64,000 bases of DNA. It comes from an uncultured Polaromonas sp. (GTDB lineage: Bacteria; Pseudomonadota; Gammaproteobacteria; Burkholderiales; Burkholderiaceae_C). The stretch is from positions 30,224 through 94,223 of the forward strand of contig CALMEI010000074.1 of the NCBI GenBank assembly GCA_937863225.1. The letters run 5' to 3'. Numbering within the stretch: the first letter of the stretch is position 1; each line of letters opens with the position of its first letter. This document shows positions 8,445-16,917 of the stretch, in pieces. The notes under the pieces were generated by a model, which saw only the letters and a program-made list of their open reading frames with translations, had not been told where the DNA came from and did not search any database. The position numbers were made by a program, and so were the translations under genes.

Positions 8445-8730
8445 TGGACAACCTCTTGTGTGGATGAGTTAAACGTAATGAATACCGCAATACTTGCAAC
8501 ATAATCTGTAGCCTAAGGGAATATCTGATCATCTGCAACTCCTGAAAATGGCTTGTTTACTGGTTTGTTTCGAAATTAATCGATTCGCTGCACAGTTATA
8601 AAAATCCCATGAATCCCTGCAAACTCGCTTAGCAAACTGTTCGCTTACTTGATCAAGTAAAAGCATGGATTCGCTAACTCCACTATAGCTTAAGTACGTT
8701 GGCTAAACAGAAATCATCTGCTAAAAAAAT

Positions 8731-8799
8731 TGTCATACCCGCGAAAGCGGGTATCCATCGCGGCGTTTGTGGATTCCCGCCTTCGCGGGAATGACGGGG
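8731..8799. repeat. GC-rich inverted repeat (REP-like)
   Basis: The left arm (GTCATACCCGCGAAAGCGGG) and right arm (CCCGCCTTCGCGGGAATGAC) are near-perfect reverse complements around a central GGATTCC-type segment. Each arm contains its own small hairpin (CCCGCnnnnGCGGG). Dispersed repeats of this look are common in betaproteobacterial intergenic regions. A single decayed arm of the same kind lies near 13137-13160. Confidence 0.75.
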
Positions 8800-8814
8800 A
8801 TGTGTATTCAGATA

Positions 8815-8870
8815 TGCTACAAATAATATAGCTAATTAGGCAATAAATACGCTGTATACAGGTATTATTT
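8815..8870 (+). repeat. Palindromic interspersed repeat, intergenic copy
   Basis: TGCTACAAATAATATAGC followed by TTAGGCAATAAATACGC, with a decayed right end (TGTATACAGG in place of CGGCTACAGCC). Confidence 0.8.
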
Positions 8871-8902
8871 CTATATAAAATTGCTGTATCCAAGTAGTTA
8901 CA

Positions 8903-9166
8903 TCACATTGGCAATGGAAGCCAAACGTAATATATGTTTTTGCTGTTCAACGCGCCACGCACATGCGACCTGTGTATGTGCCGTAGACGCTGATCTCCTT
9001 GAGTAAGCGCACCATTTGCTCTTTGCTCAAAACGCTGTAGCTGAACATATCGATTTGGGTGGTGATGAATTTCATGTCTTGTTTGACGCCGGCGGCTTTG
9101 AGTTTTCAACAAACGCAGTGCGCATGGCTTTGATGCGGACATCGAGCATCTCAGCCAAGGTGCTCA
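8903..9166 (-). pseudogene. Decayed copy of the 3' end of the class I aminotransferase gene
   Basis: This stretch aligns base by base with the last 260 or so bases of the intact aminotransferase gene (9718-9985), for example TTTTTGCTGTTCAACGC, CTGTAGCTGAACAT, GATTTGGGTGGTGATGAA and CTTGTTTGACGCCGGCGGCT. It carries one-base deletions (CGCGCC for CGCTGCC, a shortened T run) and lacks the rest of the gene, so it cannot be translated as an aminotransferase. It lies about 550 bp downstream of the real gene's stop on the same strand. Either a partial duplication or insertion of new DNA at the gene end displaced it. Confidence 0.88.
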
Positions 9167-9541
9167 TCCAAAGATATGCATACCTTGCTGCATTCTTGCG
9201 CTGATCGCGACTAGGCTGCTTGCCATTGCAAAAATAATGAAGAGCAATCCGGTAATCAGGCACACGTAGAGCAATCTCCAAGCACCGACCGAGTCGGCTC
9301 CTGGTTGCTTCATGGAAATATTGACGCTGTTTAGGTAGATGCGACTCAAACTTCTTTCCACCCCGAGCATGATGCCTCCAAGCACACCAAACAGCAGTGC
9401 GACCGCGAAAGTGACGATTTGATACTGCATCTGGAGGTGTCCTGTACTGCCATCCCATAAAAGGACAGCGCTGTTGGTCCATGCTAACCCGGTACAAACC
9501 CAGGAGGCCAGTTGATAGATAAGTGTCAGCTTTGGGGTCAT
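9164..9541 (-). CDS. Hypothetical small membrane protein
   Basis: A protein of about 125 residues, starting MTPKLTLIYQLASWVCTGL; the frame stays open upstream to 9625 but this start is better placed. Hydrophobic segments are visible at about residues 7-30 (LASWVCTGLAWTNSAVLLW), 41-60 (IVTFAVALLFGVLGGIML) and 90-112 (LLYVCLITGLLFIIFAMASSL), suggesting three membrane spans. I do not recognise a family. It lies between the intact aminotransferase and its decayed 3' copy, so it may have arrived with the event that made that copy. It ends where the decayed fragment begins. Confidence 0.5.
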   Translation of the reverse strand: MTPKLTLIYQLASWVCTGLAWTNSAVLLWDGSTGHLQMQYQIVTFAVALLFGVLGGIMLGVERSLSRIYLNSVNISMKQPGADSVGAWRLLYVCLITGLLFIIFAMASSLVAISARMQQGMHIFG

Positions 9542-9664
9542 TGAATAGTCATTCCATATGCTTGTTTGCCTAACGTGGTGTAGACGGCAAAATCCGTTTG
9601 ATACTTGCACTATAGCCGATTGCACAGGGAGTATTTACCTGCTTTGGGTCACATTTTTTAGGCA

Positions 9665-9692
9665 GAAAAAAGCCACCGCTTGGGTGGCTTTG
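9665..9692 (-). terminator. Rho-independent terminator of the aminotransferase gene
   Basis: Read on the minus strand: AAGCCACC, loop CAAGC, GGTGGCTT followed by a T run. It lies about 25 bp after the aminotransferase stop. Confidence 0.85.
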
Positions 9693-9717
9693 GCTTTTGT
9701 ACTGACAGCGTTTTAAA

Positions 9718-10923
9718 TCACATGACCTTGGCAATACTTGCACAAACGTAGTCGATGTTTTTGCTGTTCAACGCTGCCACGCACATGCGGCCTGTGTCGG
9801 TGCCGTAGACGCCGAATTCGTTGCGCAGGCGCACCATTTGGTCTTTGCTCAAACCGCTGTAGCTGAACATGCCGATTTGGGTGGTGATGAAGCTCATGTC
9901 TTGTTTGACGCCGGCGGCTTTGAGTTTTTCAACAAAGGCAGTGCGCATGGCTTTGATGCGGACGCGCATTTCAGAAAGCTCATCTTCCCATTGTTGGCGC
10001 CATTCTGGGCTGGACAGGACCGCTGCCACCACGCTGCCACCGTGTGTTGGCGGGTTGCTGTAGTTGGTGCGAATGACGATTTTGAGTTGGCTTAACACGC
10101 GGTCGGTTTCGGCTTTGTCGGCGCACAACACGCTCAAAGCGCCCACGCGCTCGCCATACAGGCTGAAGCTCTTGCTGAATGAAGTGGAGACGAAAAAATT
10201 CAAACCGGCATCAACGAATTTCTGGATCACCGCACCGTCTTCTTTTAAGCCGTAGCCAAAACCTTGGTAGGCCATGTCGAGGAAGGGCACAAGATCATTG
10301 GTTTTGCAGATGGCAACGACTTGGTCCCATTGTGCCGCGCTGATGTCGTAGCCAGTTGGGTTGTGGCAGCAAGCGTGCAGCAGGGCGATGGTGCCTGCGG
10401 GTGCGGCTTTCAAATCAGCCAACATGCCTTCCACATTCAAACCACGGGTTTGCGCGTCGTAATAGCGGTAGGTTTCGACTTTGAAGCCAGCGTTGGTGAA
10501 CAAGGCTTGGTGGTTTTCCCAGCTGGGGTCGCTGATCAATACTTTTGCGTTTGGGTTCAATTTCTTTAAAAAATCAGCGCCAATCTTTAAACCACCGGTG
10601 CCACCAATGGCTTGCACGGTGGCGACGCGACCTGATTTGACTGGCTCACTGTCTGCGCCAAACACCAAGGCTTTGACACCAGCGTCGTAGGCGGCGATGC
10701 CGTCAATCGGCAAATAACCACGTGCTTTGGGCGCAGCAGCCATGGCGGCTTCAGCAGATTGAACACATTTCAACAATGGCAATTTGCCTGTGTCGTCAAA
10801 ATAAACACCCACGCCTAAGTTCACTTTATTGGGGTTGCTGTCGGCGTTGAATTGTTCGTTCAATCCCAGTATGGGGTCGCGTGGTGCCATTTCGACGGTA
10901 CTGAACATGGAAGCTGAAGACAT
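9718..10923 (-). CDS. Aspartate/aromatic amino acid aminotransferase (class I)
   Basis: PLP enzyme of the AspC/TyrB branch: 401 residues, beginning near APRDPILGLNEQFNADSNPNKVNLGVGVY. The PLP lysine is in SFSKSFSLYGERVGAL (near residue 248). Other family marks are HACCHNPTGYD, the Asp of FLDMAYQGFGYG, and the C-terminal FSYSGLSKDQMVRLRNEFGVYGTDTGRMCVAALN. It transfers amino groups between aspartate or aromatic amino acids and 2-oxoglutarate; sequence alone does not tell which is preferred. It is followed by a good terminator. A decayed partial copy of its 3' end lies downstream. Confidence 0.94.
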   Translation of the reverse strand: MSSASMFSTVEMAPRDPILGLNEQFNADSNPNKVNLGVGVYFDDTGKLPLLKCVQSAEAAMAAAPKARGYLPIDGIAAYDAGVKALVFGADSEPVKSGRVATVQAIGGTGGLKIGADFLKKLNPNAKVLISDPSWENHQALFTNAGFKVETYRYYDAQTRGLNVEGMLADLKAAPAGTIALLHACCHNPTGYDISAAQWDQVVAICKTNDLVPFLDMAYQGFGYGLKEDGAVIQKFVDAGLNFFVSTSFSKSFSLYGERVGALSVLCADKAETDRVLSQLKIVIRTNYSNPPTHGGSVVAAVLSSPEWRQQWEDELSEMRVRIKAMRTAFVEKLKAAGVKQDMSFITTQIGMFSYSGLSKDQMVRLRNEFGVYGTDTGRMCVAALNSKNIDYVCASIAKVM

Positions 10924-11037
10924 GAATAATCCTAAATTAAAACGGTAAAAAATGGATGTGAGGCGTCTATTTTATCGAGCAATTGACAGGGCTAAAGCAG
11001 ATGCCTATAGCCCAATCGGATTGTTTGTGCAAAATGA

Positions 11038-12729
11038 TCAACGACCAAACGAACGCGGTGGTCGTCCACCACTGCCGCCAGGTCCACGGGGAGGATAGCC
11101 CCCACCGCCACCTGAACGGTTGCCGCCACGATTGCCACCACCGCGACGTCCTGCGCCAGCCATGCTGTCGACGCTGGTGCGCAATGGGTCAGGTTGGCCG
11201 CCTGCTGTGTTGCGGCGGTCTTGGTTGTTGGCGCTGTAGCCTGTCACGTTACGGCCTGCATCCTGGCGGATGGTGCGAGGGTGAAAAACGTCTCTGTCAT
11301 CGCGCATAGCGCCACCGTCAGCAGGCGCTGGGCGTGGGCGGTTGTGCTGGGGCGGGCGATTGGGGTTGCGGTTGGCGTTGTTGCCACCCGCATTGGAGTT
11401 GTTGCGGTTGCCGTTGTTATTACCGTTATGGCCACCACCAGCAGCACGCTTGGTGCGTACGCGGTCCATCATTTCAGAACGGGCAGCTCTGGCTGCCGCA
11501 GCCATCACTTCGCGGCTGGGTGGTTTGCCCAATCCACCCCAAATGGTTTGACGGCCCATGGCCAAAGGTTCTGCCTTTTCACCCACATCGGGGCCAAAAC
11601 CTTCAATGAATTGAACTGGAATTTGTTGCTTGGTGAATGCTTCCACATCTTTCATGAAACCTTCTTCATCCAAGCACACAAAGTTGATCGCTTGTCCATC
11701 AGCCCCTGCGCGACCGGTGCGGCCAATGCGGTGCACATAGTCTTCGCTGACGTTGGGAATTTCGTAATTCACCACGTGCGGCAAATCGTCGATATCAATG
11801 CCACGCGCAGCAATATCGGTCGCCACCAAAGCCCGCACGTCGCCGCTTTTAAACCCTGCCAAGGCTTGGGTTCGTGCGCTTTGGCTCTTGTTGCCATGCA
11901 GTGCCATGGCGGTGATGCCATTTTTTTCTAAAAACTCTGCCACGTTGTTGGCGCCAAATTTGGTGCGTGTGAACACCAGCACTTGGCTCCAATTGTTTTC
12001 TTTGATGATGTGCGCCAGCAGTGCTTTCTTTTTGGTGCGTCCAACCGGGTGAATCACCTGCGTGATGCGCTGCACGGTGGTGTTGCGCGGTGTGACTTGA
12101 ATCTGCTCTGGCTCGTTCAGCAAATTTGCTGCCAAATCGCGGATTTCGTCGCTAAATGTTGCAGAAAACAGCAAGCTTTGCTTTTGTTTGGGCACCAAAG
12201 CCAAGACTTTTTTGACATCGTGGATAAAGCCCATGTCCAACATGCGATCGGCTTCGTCCAAGATGAGCATCTCCACTTGACCCAAATCGAGCATGCCTTG
12301 TTGTTGCAAATCCAACAAACGTCCAGGTGTCGCCACCAATAAATCAACGCCTTTTTTGAGTTTGCTGATTTGTGGGTTCATGCCCACGCCGCCAAATATC
12401 ACGGTGGATGTGAGATCCAGGTATTTGCCATAGGTGCGAATGGATTCTTCCACTTGGGCAGCCAGCTCTCGAGTCGGTGTCAGCACCAAAGCACGTATGC
12501 CGATGCCGTTGAATTTGCTTTTTGGGCGTTCGCCAACCGATAGTTTTTGCAACACGGGTAAAGTGAATGCAGCCGTTTTACCGGTTCCGGTTTGTGCACC
12601 GCCTAAGAGGTCGCGACCAGCAAGTATGCTGGGGATGGCTTGGGCTTGAATGGGGGTAGGGGTGTCGTAGCCTTGTTCGAGTACGGCTTTCAAAATGGCA
12701 GGAGCCAAGTTCAGTTCTTCAAATTTCAT
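11038..12729 (-). CDS. rhlE: DEAD-box RNA helicase RhlE
   Basis: ATP-dependent RNA helicase linked to RNA decay and ribosome assembly. 563 residues: Q motif ([11 protein letters not shown]), Walker A in [21 protein letters not shown] in [21 protein letters not shown], and [10 protein letters not shown] in the second RecA domain. From about residue 430 the tail is Gly/Asn/Arg-rich ([23 protein letters not shown]), an RNA-binding extension typical of beta- and gammaproteobacterial RhlE. The leader holds a perfect hairpin 20-36 bp before the ATG and no ordinary Shine-Dalgarno, so translation may be controlled there. Confidence 0.95.
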   Translation of the reverse strand: MKFEELNLAPAILKAVLEQGYDTPTPIQAQAIPSILAGRDLLGGAQTGTGKTAAFTLPVLQKLSVGERPKSKFNGIGIRALVLTPTRELAAQVEESIRTYGKYLDLTSTVIFGGVGMNPQISKLKKGVDLLVATPGRLLDLQQQGMLDLGQVEMLILDEADRMLDMGFIHDVKKVLALVPKQKQSLLFSATFSDEIRDLAANLLNEPEQIQVTPRNTTVQRITQVIHPVGRTKKKALLAHIIKENNWSQVLVFTRTKFGANNVAEFLEKNGITAMALHGNKSQSARTQALAGFKSGDVRALVATDIAARGIDIDDLPHVVNYEIPNVSEDYVHRIGRTGRAGADGQAINFVCLDEEGFMKDVEAFTKQQIPVQFIEGFGPDVGEKAEPLAMGRQTIWGGLGKPPSREVMAAAARAARSEMMDRVRTKRAAGGGHNGNNNGNRNNSNAGGNNANRNPNRPPQHNRPRPAPADGGAMRDDRDVFHPRTIRQDAGRNVTGYSANNQDRRNTAGGQPDPLRTSVDSMAGAGRRGGGNRGGNRSGGGGGYPPRGPGGSGGRPPRSFGR

Positions 12730-12748
12730 GAGTCAGTTAAGTAAATTG

Positions 12749-12765
12749 GCGCTCTTCCAGAGCGC
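12749..12765 (-). promoter_or_regulatory. Perfect hairpin in the rhlE leader
   Basis: GCGCTCT and AGAGCGC pair perfectly around a 3-base loop, in the 5' untranslated region of rhlE, about 20 bp from its ATG. On the rhlE strand the loop and right arm read GGAAGAG, the only Shine-Dalgarno-like purine run nearby. Confidence 0.5.
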
Positions 12766-12941
12766 TTGGGAATCAGCCTGTCGCGGTAAAGTCCGGACCA
12801 GTAAAGGGCAGATGGGGTATCAAAGAGAAACAGCAGCTTGCTGTGGCTGCGAACAAACTGGCGTTCACAGCAGACGGATTATCGCATAAATCACACCGAT
12901 GACTTTGCAGGCCTCCCGCCAATCCATTGCTCAAGATGTGA

Positions 12942-12998
12942 ATGCTACGCTTATGATAGCAAAGTAGGCAATAAATACGCCGGCTGTAGCTATTTTTT
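12942..12998 (+). repeat. Palindromic interspersed repeat, intergenic copy
   Basis: GCTACGCTTATGATAGC, then TAGGCAATAAATACGCC, then GGCTGTAGC. It is followed directly by another copy in the same orientation. Confidence 0.9.
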
Positions 12999-13009
12999 AG
13001 ATTTTAACA

Positions 13010-13063
13010 ACGCTATAAAATAAATAGCACTCTAGGCAATAAACACGCCGGCTAGAGCCCAAT
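13010..13063 (+). repeat. Palindromic interspersed repeat, intergenic copy
   Basis: GCTATAAAATAAATAGC, then TAGGCAATAAACACGCC, then GGCTAGAGCC. It is a direct neighbour of the copy at 12942, 12 bp apart, the only tandem pair in the window. Confidence 0.9.
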
Positions 13064-13318
13064 TTGGCACCTGTCTTCTCGTGCCAACACCGCTTACCCG
13101 CACCAACGCCACCTGCTCAGATCAACGCAATTTACCCGTCATTCCAGCATAGGTGGGAATCCACAATCACCACACTTCCATCCAATCCGCGCATCCGAAT
13201 CCGTTCATCCTGAGCCTGTCGATGGATGAATACGTAAAAAGTTATGCGTTAATGAAATTTATTCAGCTAAACTAACATTTAAGCAAAACAATAAACAAGC
13301 CATTCTCAGGAGATTCAA

Positions 13319-13381
13319 ATGACCAGATTAATACGCAAACGTCAGATTATGTTGCTGGTATTGCGGTATAAATTGCGTTAG
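13319..13381 (+). CDS. Possible 20-residue leader ORF upstream of the SEFIR gene
   Basis: ATG at 13319 follows a good Shine-Dalgarno (AGGAGA, 6 bp upstream) and runs 20 codons, MTRLIRKRQIMLLVLRYKLR, to TAG. The peptide is short, basic and hydrophobic. The downstream SEFIR gene starts 39 bp later without an obvious ribosome-binding site of its own. It could be a leader peptide or the remnant of a longer gene; nothing proves translation. Confidence 0.3.
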   Translation: MTRLIRKRQIMLLVLRYKLR

Positions 13382-13420
13382 GCCTCATATTCCGTCAATC
13401 TGAGCACACGGCCACATTTC

Positions 13421-14161
13421 ATGACCATACCGAAAGTCTTCGTCTCCTACTCACATGACTCCCAAGCTCACAAAAAGTGGGTTCTGGAATTGGCTACCCG
13501 ATTACGGAAAGTTGGTGTTGACGCCGCGCTGGATCAATGGGATCTTGGCCCGGGTGATGACATTCCGCTCTTTATGGAACGAAATCTTGCCAAAGCAGAT
13601 CGCGTCCTCATGGTTTGCACTGGGAACTATGTTGAAAAGGCAAATGCCGGGACTGGCGGGGTTGGCTACGAGAAAATGATTGTCACAGCAGACCTGATGA
13701 AGAAGGTCGATTCCAACAAGGTGATCCCAATAGTGCGCCAAGAAGGTACCTACCTTGTCCCCGTGTTTTTGAATACAAAGATGTTCCTGGACTTCTCGCG
13801 TGAGGATCAGTTTGAGGAGTCATTTGATAACTTGACCCGCACCATTCACAACGCACCTCTATTCCAGAAGCCAGAGATCTCAACAAGTCCATTTGAGCCA
13901 GTCGCAGGAACCCCAAAACGTAGCGGTGATGCATTGCTGGAGTTGATGGCACATCTCTTGAGCGTTTTCGAGAGCGTGCGCTACAACCACTATATAGCCT
14001 ACAAGTACATGGCAGAAAGCTGGCCGGGTTCGCGGACGATGCTGGATATTCTTCTTGAGCAAGCCAAAACCGCCGGGCTTATTAGAGAAGTGACGCCTGC
14101 ATATATCGAGATCACGTTGAAGGGCAAGATGTATGCTATTGAGAACAAGCTTGTCGAGTAG
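13421..14161 (+). CDS. SEFIR/TIR-like domain protein, possible immunity effector
   Basis: A 246-residue protein. Residues 4-150 form a SEFIR-type TIR-like domain: PKVFVSYSHDSQAHKKWV (box 1), LDQWDLGPGDDIPLFMERNL (box 2 region), VLMVCTGNYVEKAN and GGVGYEKMIV. Bacterial TIR-like domains are often NAD+-consuming effectors in phage defence or bind such signals; bacterial SEFIR proteins are largely uncharacterised. Residues about 165-246 look like a winged-helix domain (LLELMAHLLSVFESVRY, GLIREVTPAYIEITLKGKMYA), perhaps for regulation or dimerisation. No defence partner gene adjoins it. It lies alone in a repeat-rich pocket, suggesting horizontal gain. Confidence 0.88.
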   Translation: MTIPKVFVSYSHDSQAHKKWVLELATRLRKVGVDAALDQWDLGPGDDIPLFMERNLAKADRVLMVCTGNYVEKANAGTGGVGYEKMIVTADLMKKVDSNKVIPIVRQEGTYLVPVFLNTKMFLDFSREDQFEESFDNLTRTIHNAPLFQKPEISTSPFEPVAGTPKRSGDALLELMAHLLSVFESVRYNHYIAYKYMAESWPGSRTMLDILLEQAKTAGLIREVTPAYIEITLKGKMYAIENKLVE

Positions 14162-14337
14162 ATCACTCGCGCTGAGGTCTAGCCCTACCATCGAGCAGGC
14201 TCGCGGAGGCAGCGCAGGCTTGGCCCTCATTTCATTCTGGGTAAAGAACGCGCTGCCTTCGAGAGCCGCACATGTCAAACGTTAAAAAGCCTCCTGCTCC
14301 AGCATAGATGCCAGATATTTTTTCTTGCTTTGCTGTG

Positions 14338-14358
14338 GCATGCTGACGTTTAGCATGC
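14338..14358 (-). terminator. Hairpin downstream of argF
   Basis: GCATGCT and AGCATGC pair perfectly around GACGTTT, just past the argF stop. It has no T run right after the stem, so it may act as a processing or weak termination site. Confidence 0.4.
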
Positions 14359-14374
14359 GGTAAGCCGCGCTTCT

Positions 14375-15316
14375 TTAGGCTTGTTTGCCCAACAACAGGT
14401 ATTCCATCAAGGCTTTTTGCACATGCAGTCGATTTTCGGCTTCATCCCACACCACCGATTGCGGGCCATCGATCACTTCGGCTTGCACTTCTTCACCGCG
14501 GTGCGCGGGTAGGCAGTGCATGAACAGGGCATCGGGTTTGGCTTTGTTCATCATGTCTTCATCGACACACCACGCTGCAAAAGCGGTTTTGCGCTTTTCG
14601 TTTTCGGCTTCATAGCCCATGCTGGTCCACACGTCGGTGGTGACCAAGTCTGCGCCTGCGCAGGCTTGCATCGGGTCTTTGAAAACTTTGTAGCTTTCGT
14701 TTGAACGCAGTCCTGCCACATCTTGGTCCACCTCATAGCCACTGGGTGTGCTGACATGCACGTTAAAGCCCAATATCTCGCTGGCTTGCAACCAGGTGTT
14801 GGCCATGTTGTTGCCATCGCCCACCCAAGCTACGGTTTTGCCACGAATATCGCCACGGTGTTCGATGTAAGTGAAGATGTCCGCCAAGATTTGGCAAGGG
14901 TGAAATTCGTTGGTCAAGCCGTTGATGACGGGCACACGCGAATGTTCGGCAAAGCGTTCGATTTTGGTTTGCTCGTAGGTGCGAATCATCACCAAATCGA
15001 CCATGCGGCTGATCACTTTTGCGCTGTCTTCGATGGGCTCGGCACGGCCCAATTGACTGCCATCGGTCGTCAAATGCACAACCGACCCCCCCATTTGGTA
15101 CATGCCGGCTTCAAAGCTCACGCGCGTGCGGGTCGAAGCTTTTTCAAAAATCATGGCCAAGGTACGGTCAGTCAGTGGCTGGTGCTTTTCGTAGGCTTTG
15201 AACTTCTTTTTAATCAGCGCGGCACGTTCAAAAATATACGCGTATTCGCTGGCGGTGAAATCGCTGAACTGCAGGTAGTGCTTCAATGGCTTATCGGTCA
15301 TGGTCATGCTGGTCAT
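14375..15316 (-). CDS. argF: Ornithine carbamoyltransferase ArgF
   Basis: Makes citrulline from ornithine and carbamoyl phosphate in arginine synthesis. 313 residues with the carbamoyl-phosphate motif ASTRTRVSFE (near 60-69), HPCQILADI near 140, and the ornithine-binding HCLPAHRGEEV near residues 267-277. The start codon follows the argD stop immediately (0 bp gap), so it is the second gene of an argD-argF operon. In-frame ATGs at residues 4 and 6 (MTMTDKPL) are alternative starts. Confidence 0.96.
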   Translation of the reverse strand: MTSMTMTDKPLKHYLQFSDFTASEYAYIFERAALIKKKFKAYEKHQPLTDRTLAMIFEKASTRTRVSFEAGMYQMGGSVVHLTTDGSQLGRAEPIEDSAKVISRMVDLVMIRTYEQTKIERFAEHSRVPVINGLTNEFHPCQILADIFTYIEHRGDIRGKTVAWVGDGNNMANTWLQASEILGFNVHVSTPSGYEVDQDVAGLRSNESYKVFKDPMQACAGADLVTTDVWTSMGYEAENEKRKTAFAAWCVDEDMMNKAKPDALFMHCLPAHRGEEVQAEVIDGPQSVVWDEAENRLHVQKALMEYLLLGKQA

Positions 15317-16519
15317 TTACGCTGTTGTCGCCAATAATTTTTTAACCAGCGGCGTCAAAATCGCAATGATTTCGTCAATCTCAGCTTGCGTGATGATGAG
15401 CGGCGGCACCAAGCGAATGACCGTATCCGCAGTGACGCTCAAAAGCAAACCATTGTCTGCACATTGTTTAACCAACTCGCCACAGTGTTTGGTCAGTTCG
15501 ATGCCGATCATCAATCCTTGTCCACGAATTTCTTTGACACCCTTGTTGCCAGCAAATGCTTTGATCAACTCGGCTTTGAAGTAATTTCCCATTTTGGCGG
15601 CGTGAGCCAATAAGCCTTCTTCTTCCATGATGCGAATGGTTTCGATACCCGCACGCATGGCCAGTGGGTTGCCGCCAAAAGTGGTGCCATGGTTGCCGGG
15701 TTGGAAAATATGGGCTGCTTTAGGGCCCGCTACGACGGCGCCAATCGGTACGCCGCTTCCCAATCCTTTGGCCAGTGGCATCACATCCGGCACAATGCCA
15801 GCCCATTGGTGGGCAAACCATTTGCCTGTGCGTCCCATGCCGCATTGCACTTCGTCAATCATCAAGAGCCAATCGTTTTCATCGCACAATTTGCGCACTT
15901 GCTGCAGGTACTCAATGCGCATGGGGTTAACGCCGCCTTCGCCTTGAATGGTTTCGAAGAACACAGCGGTGATGTTTTTGTTGCCGGCGGTGGCTTTCTT
16001 GAGTGCTTCGATGTCGTTCAGTGGCACGCGGATAAAACCTTCTACCAAAGGGCCAAAACCCGCTTGGACTTTGGGGTTGCCCGTGGCACTGAGTGTCGCA
16101 ATGCTGCGGCCATGAAATGCTTTGTCGTAAACCACGATTTCGGGTCTATCAATGCCTTTGTCATGGCCATATTTGCGTGCAAGTTTTAAGGCCGCTTCAT
16201 TGGCCTCTAAGCCCGTGCAGCAAAAGAACACGTTGGTCATGCCAGACAGTTCGACGAGTTTTTTCGCCAAAATCTCTTGCCCTGGCACATGGTAGTAATT
16301 GCTGCTGTGGATGATCTTGCTGATTTGGTCTTGCAAAGCCGGTACCAGCTTAGGGTGGTTGTGCCCCAAGGTGTTGACCGCAATGCCGCCCAAACCATCA
16401 ATGTAACTTTTGCCATTCATGTCCCACAGTCGGCAGCCTTGCCCATGAGACAGCGCCATTGGCACACGGCCATAGGTGTTCATCACATGCGGTGAAGCGG
16501 CTTCGACGAAAGTGGTCAT
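15317..16519 (-). CDS. argD: Acetylornithine/succinyldiaminopimelate aminotransferase ArgD
   Basis: PLP class III aminotransferase of arginine synthesis. The start is set at 16519 (MTTFVEAASPHVMNTYGRVPM, 400 residues) because GGAG precedes this ATG and the family begins here; the frame is open 39 codons further upstream but that part is not conserved. Motifs: FCCTGLEANEAALKLAR, YDKAFHGRSIATLSATG, LLMIDEVQCGMGRTGKW, and the PLP lysine in PLAKGLGSGVPIGAV. It is first in the pair with argF. Confidence 0.95.
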   Translation of the reverse strand: MTTFVEAASPHVMNTYGRVPMALSHGQGCRLWDMNGKSYIDGLGGIAVNTLGHNHPKLVPALQDQISKIIHSSNYYHVPGQEILAKKLVELSGMTNVFFCCTGLEANEAALKLARKYGHDKGIDRPEIVVYDKAFHGRSIATLSATGNPKVQAGFGPLVEGFIRVPLNDIEALKKATAGNKNITAVFFETIQGEGGVNPMRIEYLQQVRKLCDENDWLLMIDEVQCGMGRTGKWFAHQWAGIVPDVMPLAKGLGSGVPIGAVVAGPKAAHIFQPGNHGTTFGGNPLAMRAGIETIRIMEEEGLLAHAAKMGNYFKAELIKAFAGNKGVKEIRGQGLMIGIELTKHCGELVKQCADNGLLLSVTADTVIRLVPPLIITQAEIDEIIAILTPLVKKLLATTA

Positions 16520-16648
16520 ACAAGGTTCTCCGAAAAAACAACTAAATAGGCATTTTAGTTGCAAGTGATGCGATGCATGCGGTCTAAATGAGGGTGTGGA
16601 AATATGGCTACAAGCTAGAAAAATCAGGTTGCGCAAATATTTGTATTA

Positions 16649-16703
16649 AAAATGGCTGTATCCGGCGTATTTATTGCCTATACTGCTATAAAATGCATAG
16701 CAT
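16649..16703 (-). repeat. Palindromic interspersed repeat, intergenic copy
   Basis: On the plus strand: AAATGGCTGTATCCGGCG, TATTTATTGCCTA, then GCTATAAAATGCATAGC; so the family orientation is minus. Confidence 0.9.
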
Positions 16704-16888
16704 TGGCAAATTATGATTGCATGATTGGGAAATGGCGTAAGGATGTGCTGGTCGAGATTTTTGCCTTGAACAACTCAAGGCAACCGATTGATGCCGTGTT
16801 AATTGATTGATTGCCAACATCGCAGTAAGTTTGCAATAAGCATGTCGCGTAATTTCATCAATAAACGCAACTAAACCTATAAATTAAA

Positions 16889-16917
16889 TTGTAGTTTTGA
16901 ACTATTACTGTCATAAT
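16889..16917 (+). promoter_or_regulatory. Candidate sigma70 promoter of sucA
   Basis: TTGTAG at 16889-16894 and CATAAT at 16912-16917 are spaced by 17 bp, leaving a leader of about 115 bp before the sucA ATG. Confidence 0.4.

Larger units (their letters stand above)
8445..8902. other. Non-coding repeat-rich gap upstream of fic
   Basis: No convincing gene is seen in these 458 bp. The stretch is the upstream region of fic (minus strand) and holds two different repeats: a GC-rich inverted repeat at 8731-8799 and a copy of the palindromic family at 8815-8870. It ends against the decayed aminotransferase fragment. Confidence 0.6.
12766..13318. other. Non-coding repeat-rich stretch between rhlE and the SEFIR gene
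   Basis: No gene is supported here. Contents in order: a segment at about 12775-12880 (GTAAAGTCCGGACC, AAAGGGCAGATG) faintly like conserved parts of RNase P RNA but far too short; two direct copies of the palindromic repeat (12942 and 13010); a decayed arm of the GC-rich inverted repeat near 13137-13160; and CCGTTCATCCTGAGCCTGTC with a matching GGATGAA (13200-13230), another common betaproteobacterial dispersed repeat. The density of repeats suggests an insertion hot spot. Confidence 0.55.

Noticed and set aside
9072..9497. A 141-residue minus-strand frame joining the decayed aminotransferase with upstream sequence
   Set aside because: It merges frameshifted pieces of the pseudogene with an out-of-frame reading of the membrane protein and shows no family pattern.
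11194..11931. A 245-residue plus-strand frame opposite rhlE
   Set aside because: It is a shadow of the Gly/Asn-rich tail and helicase core of rhlE and matches no family.
12775..12890. RNase P RNA gene
   Set aside because: Only short pieces resemble the conserved core and the stretch is far too short; kept as a weak observation only.
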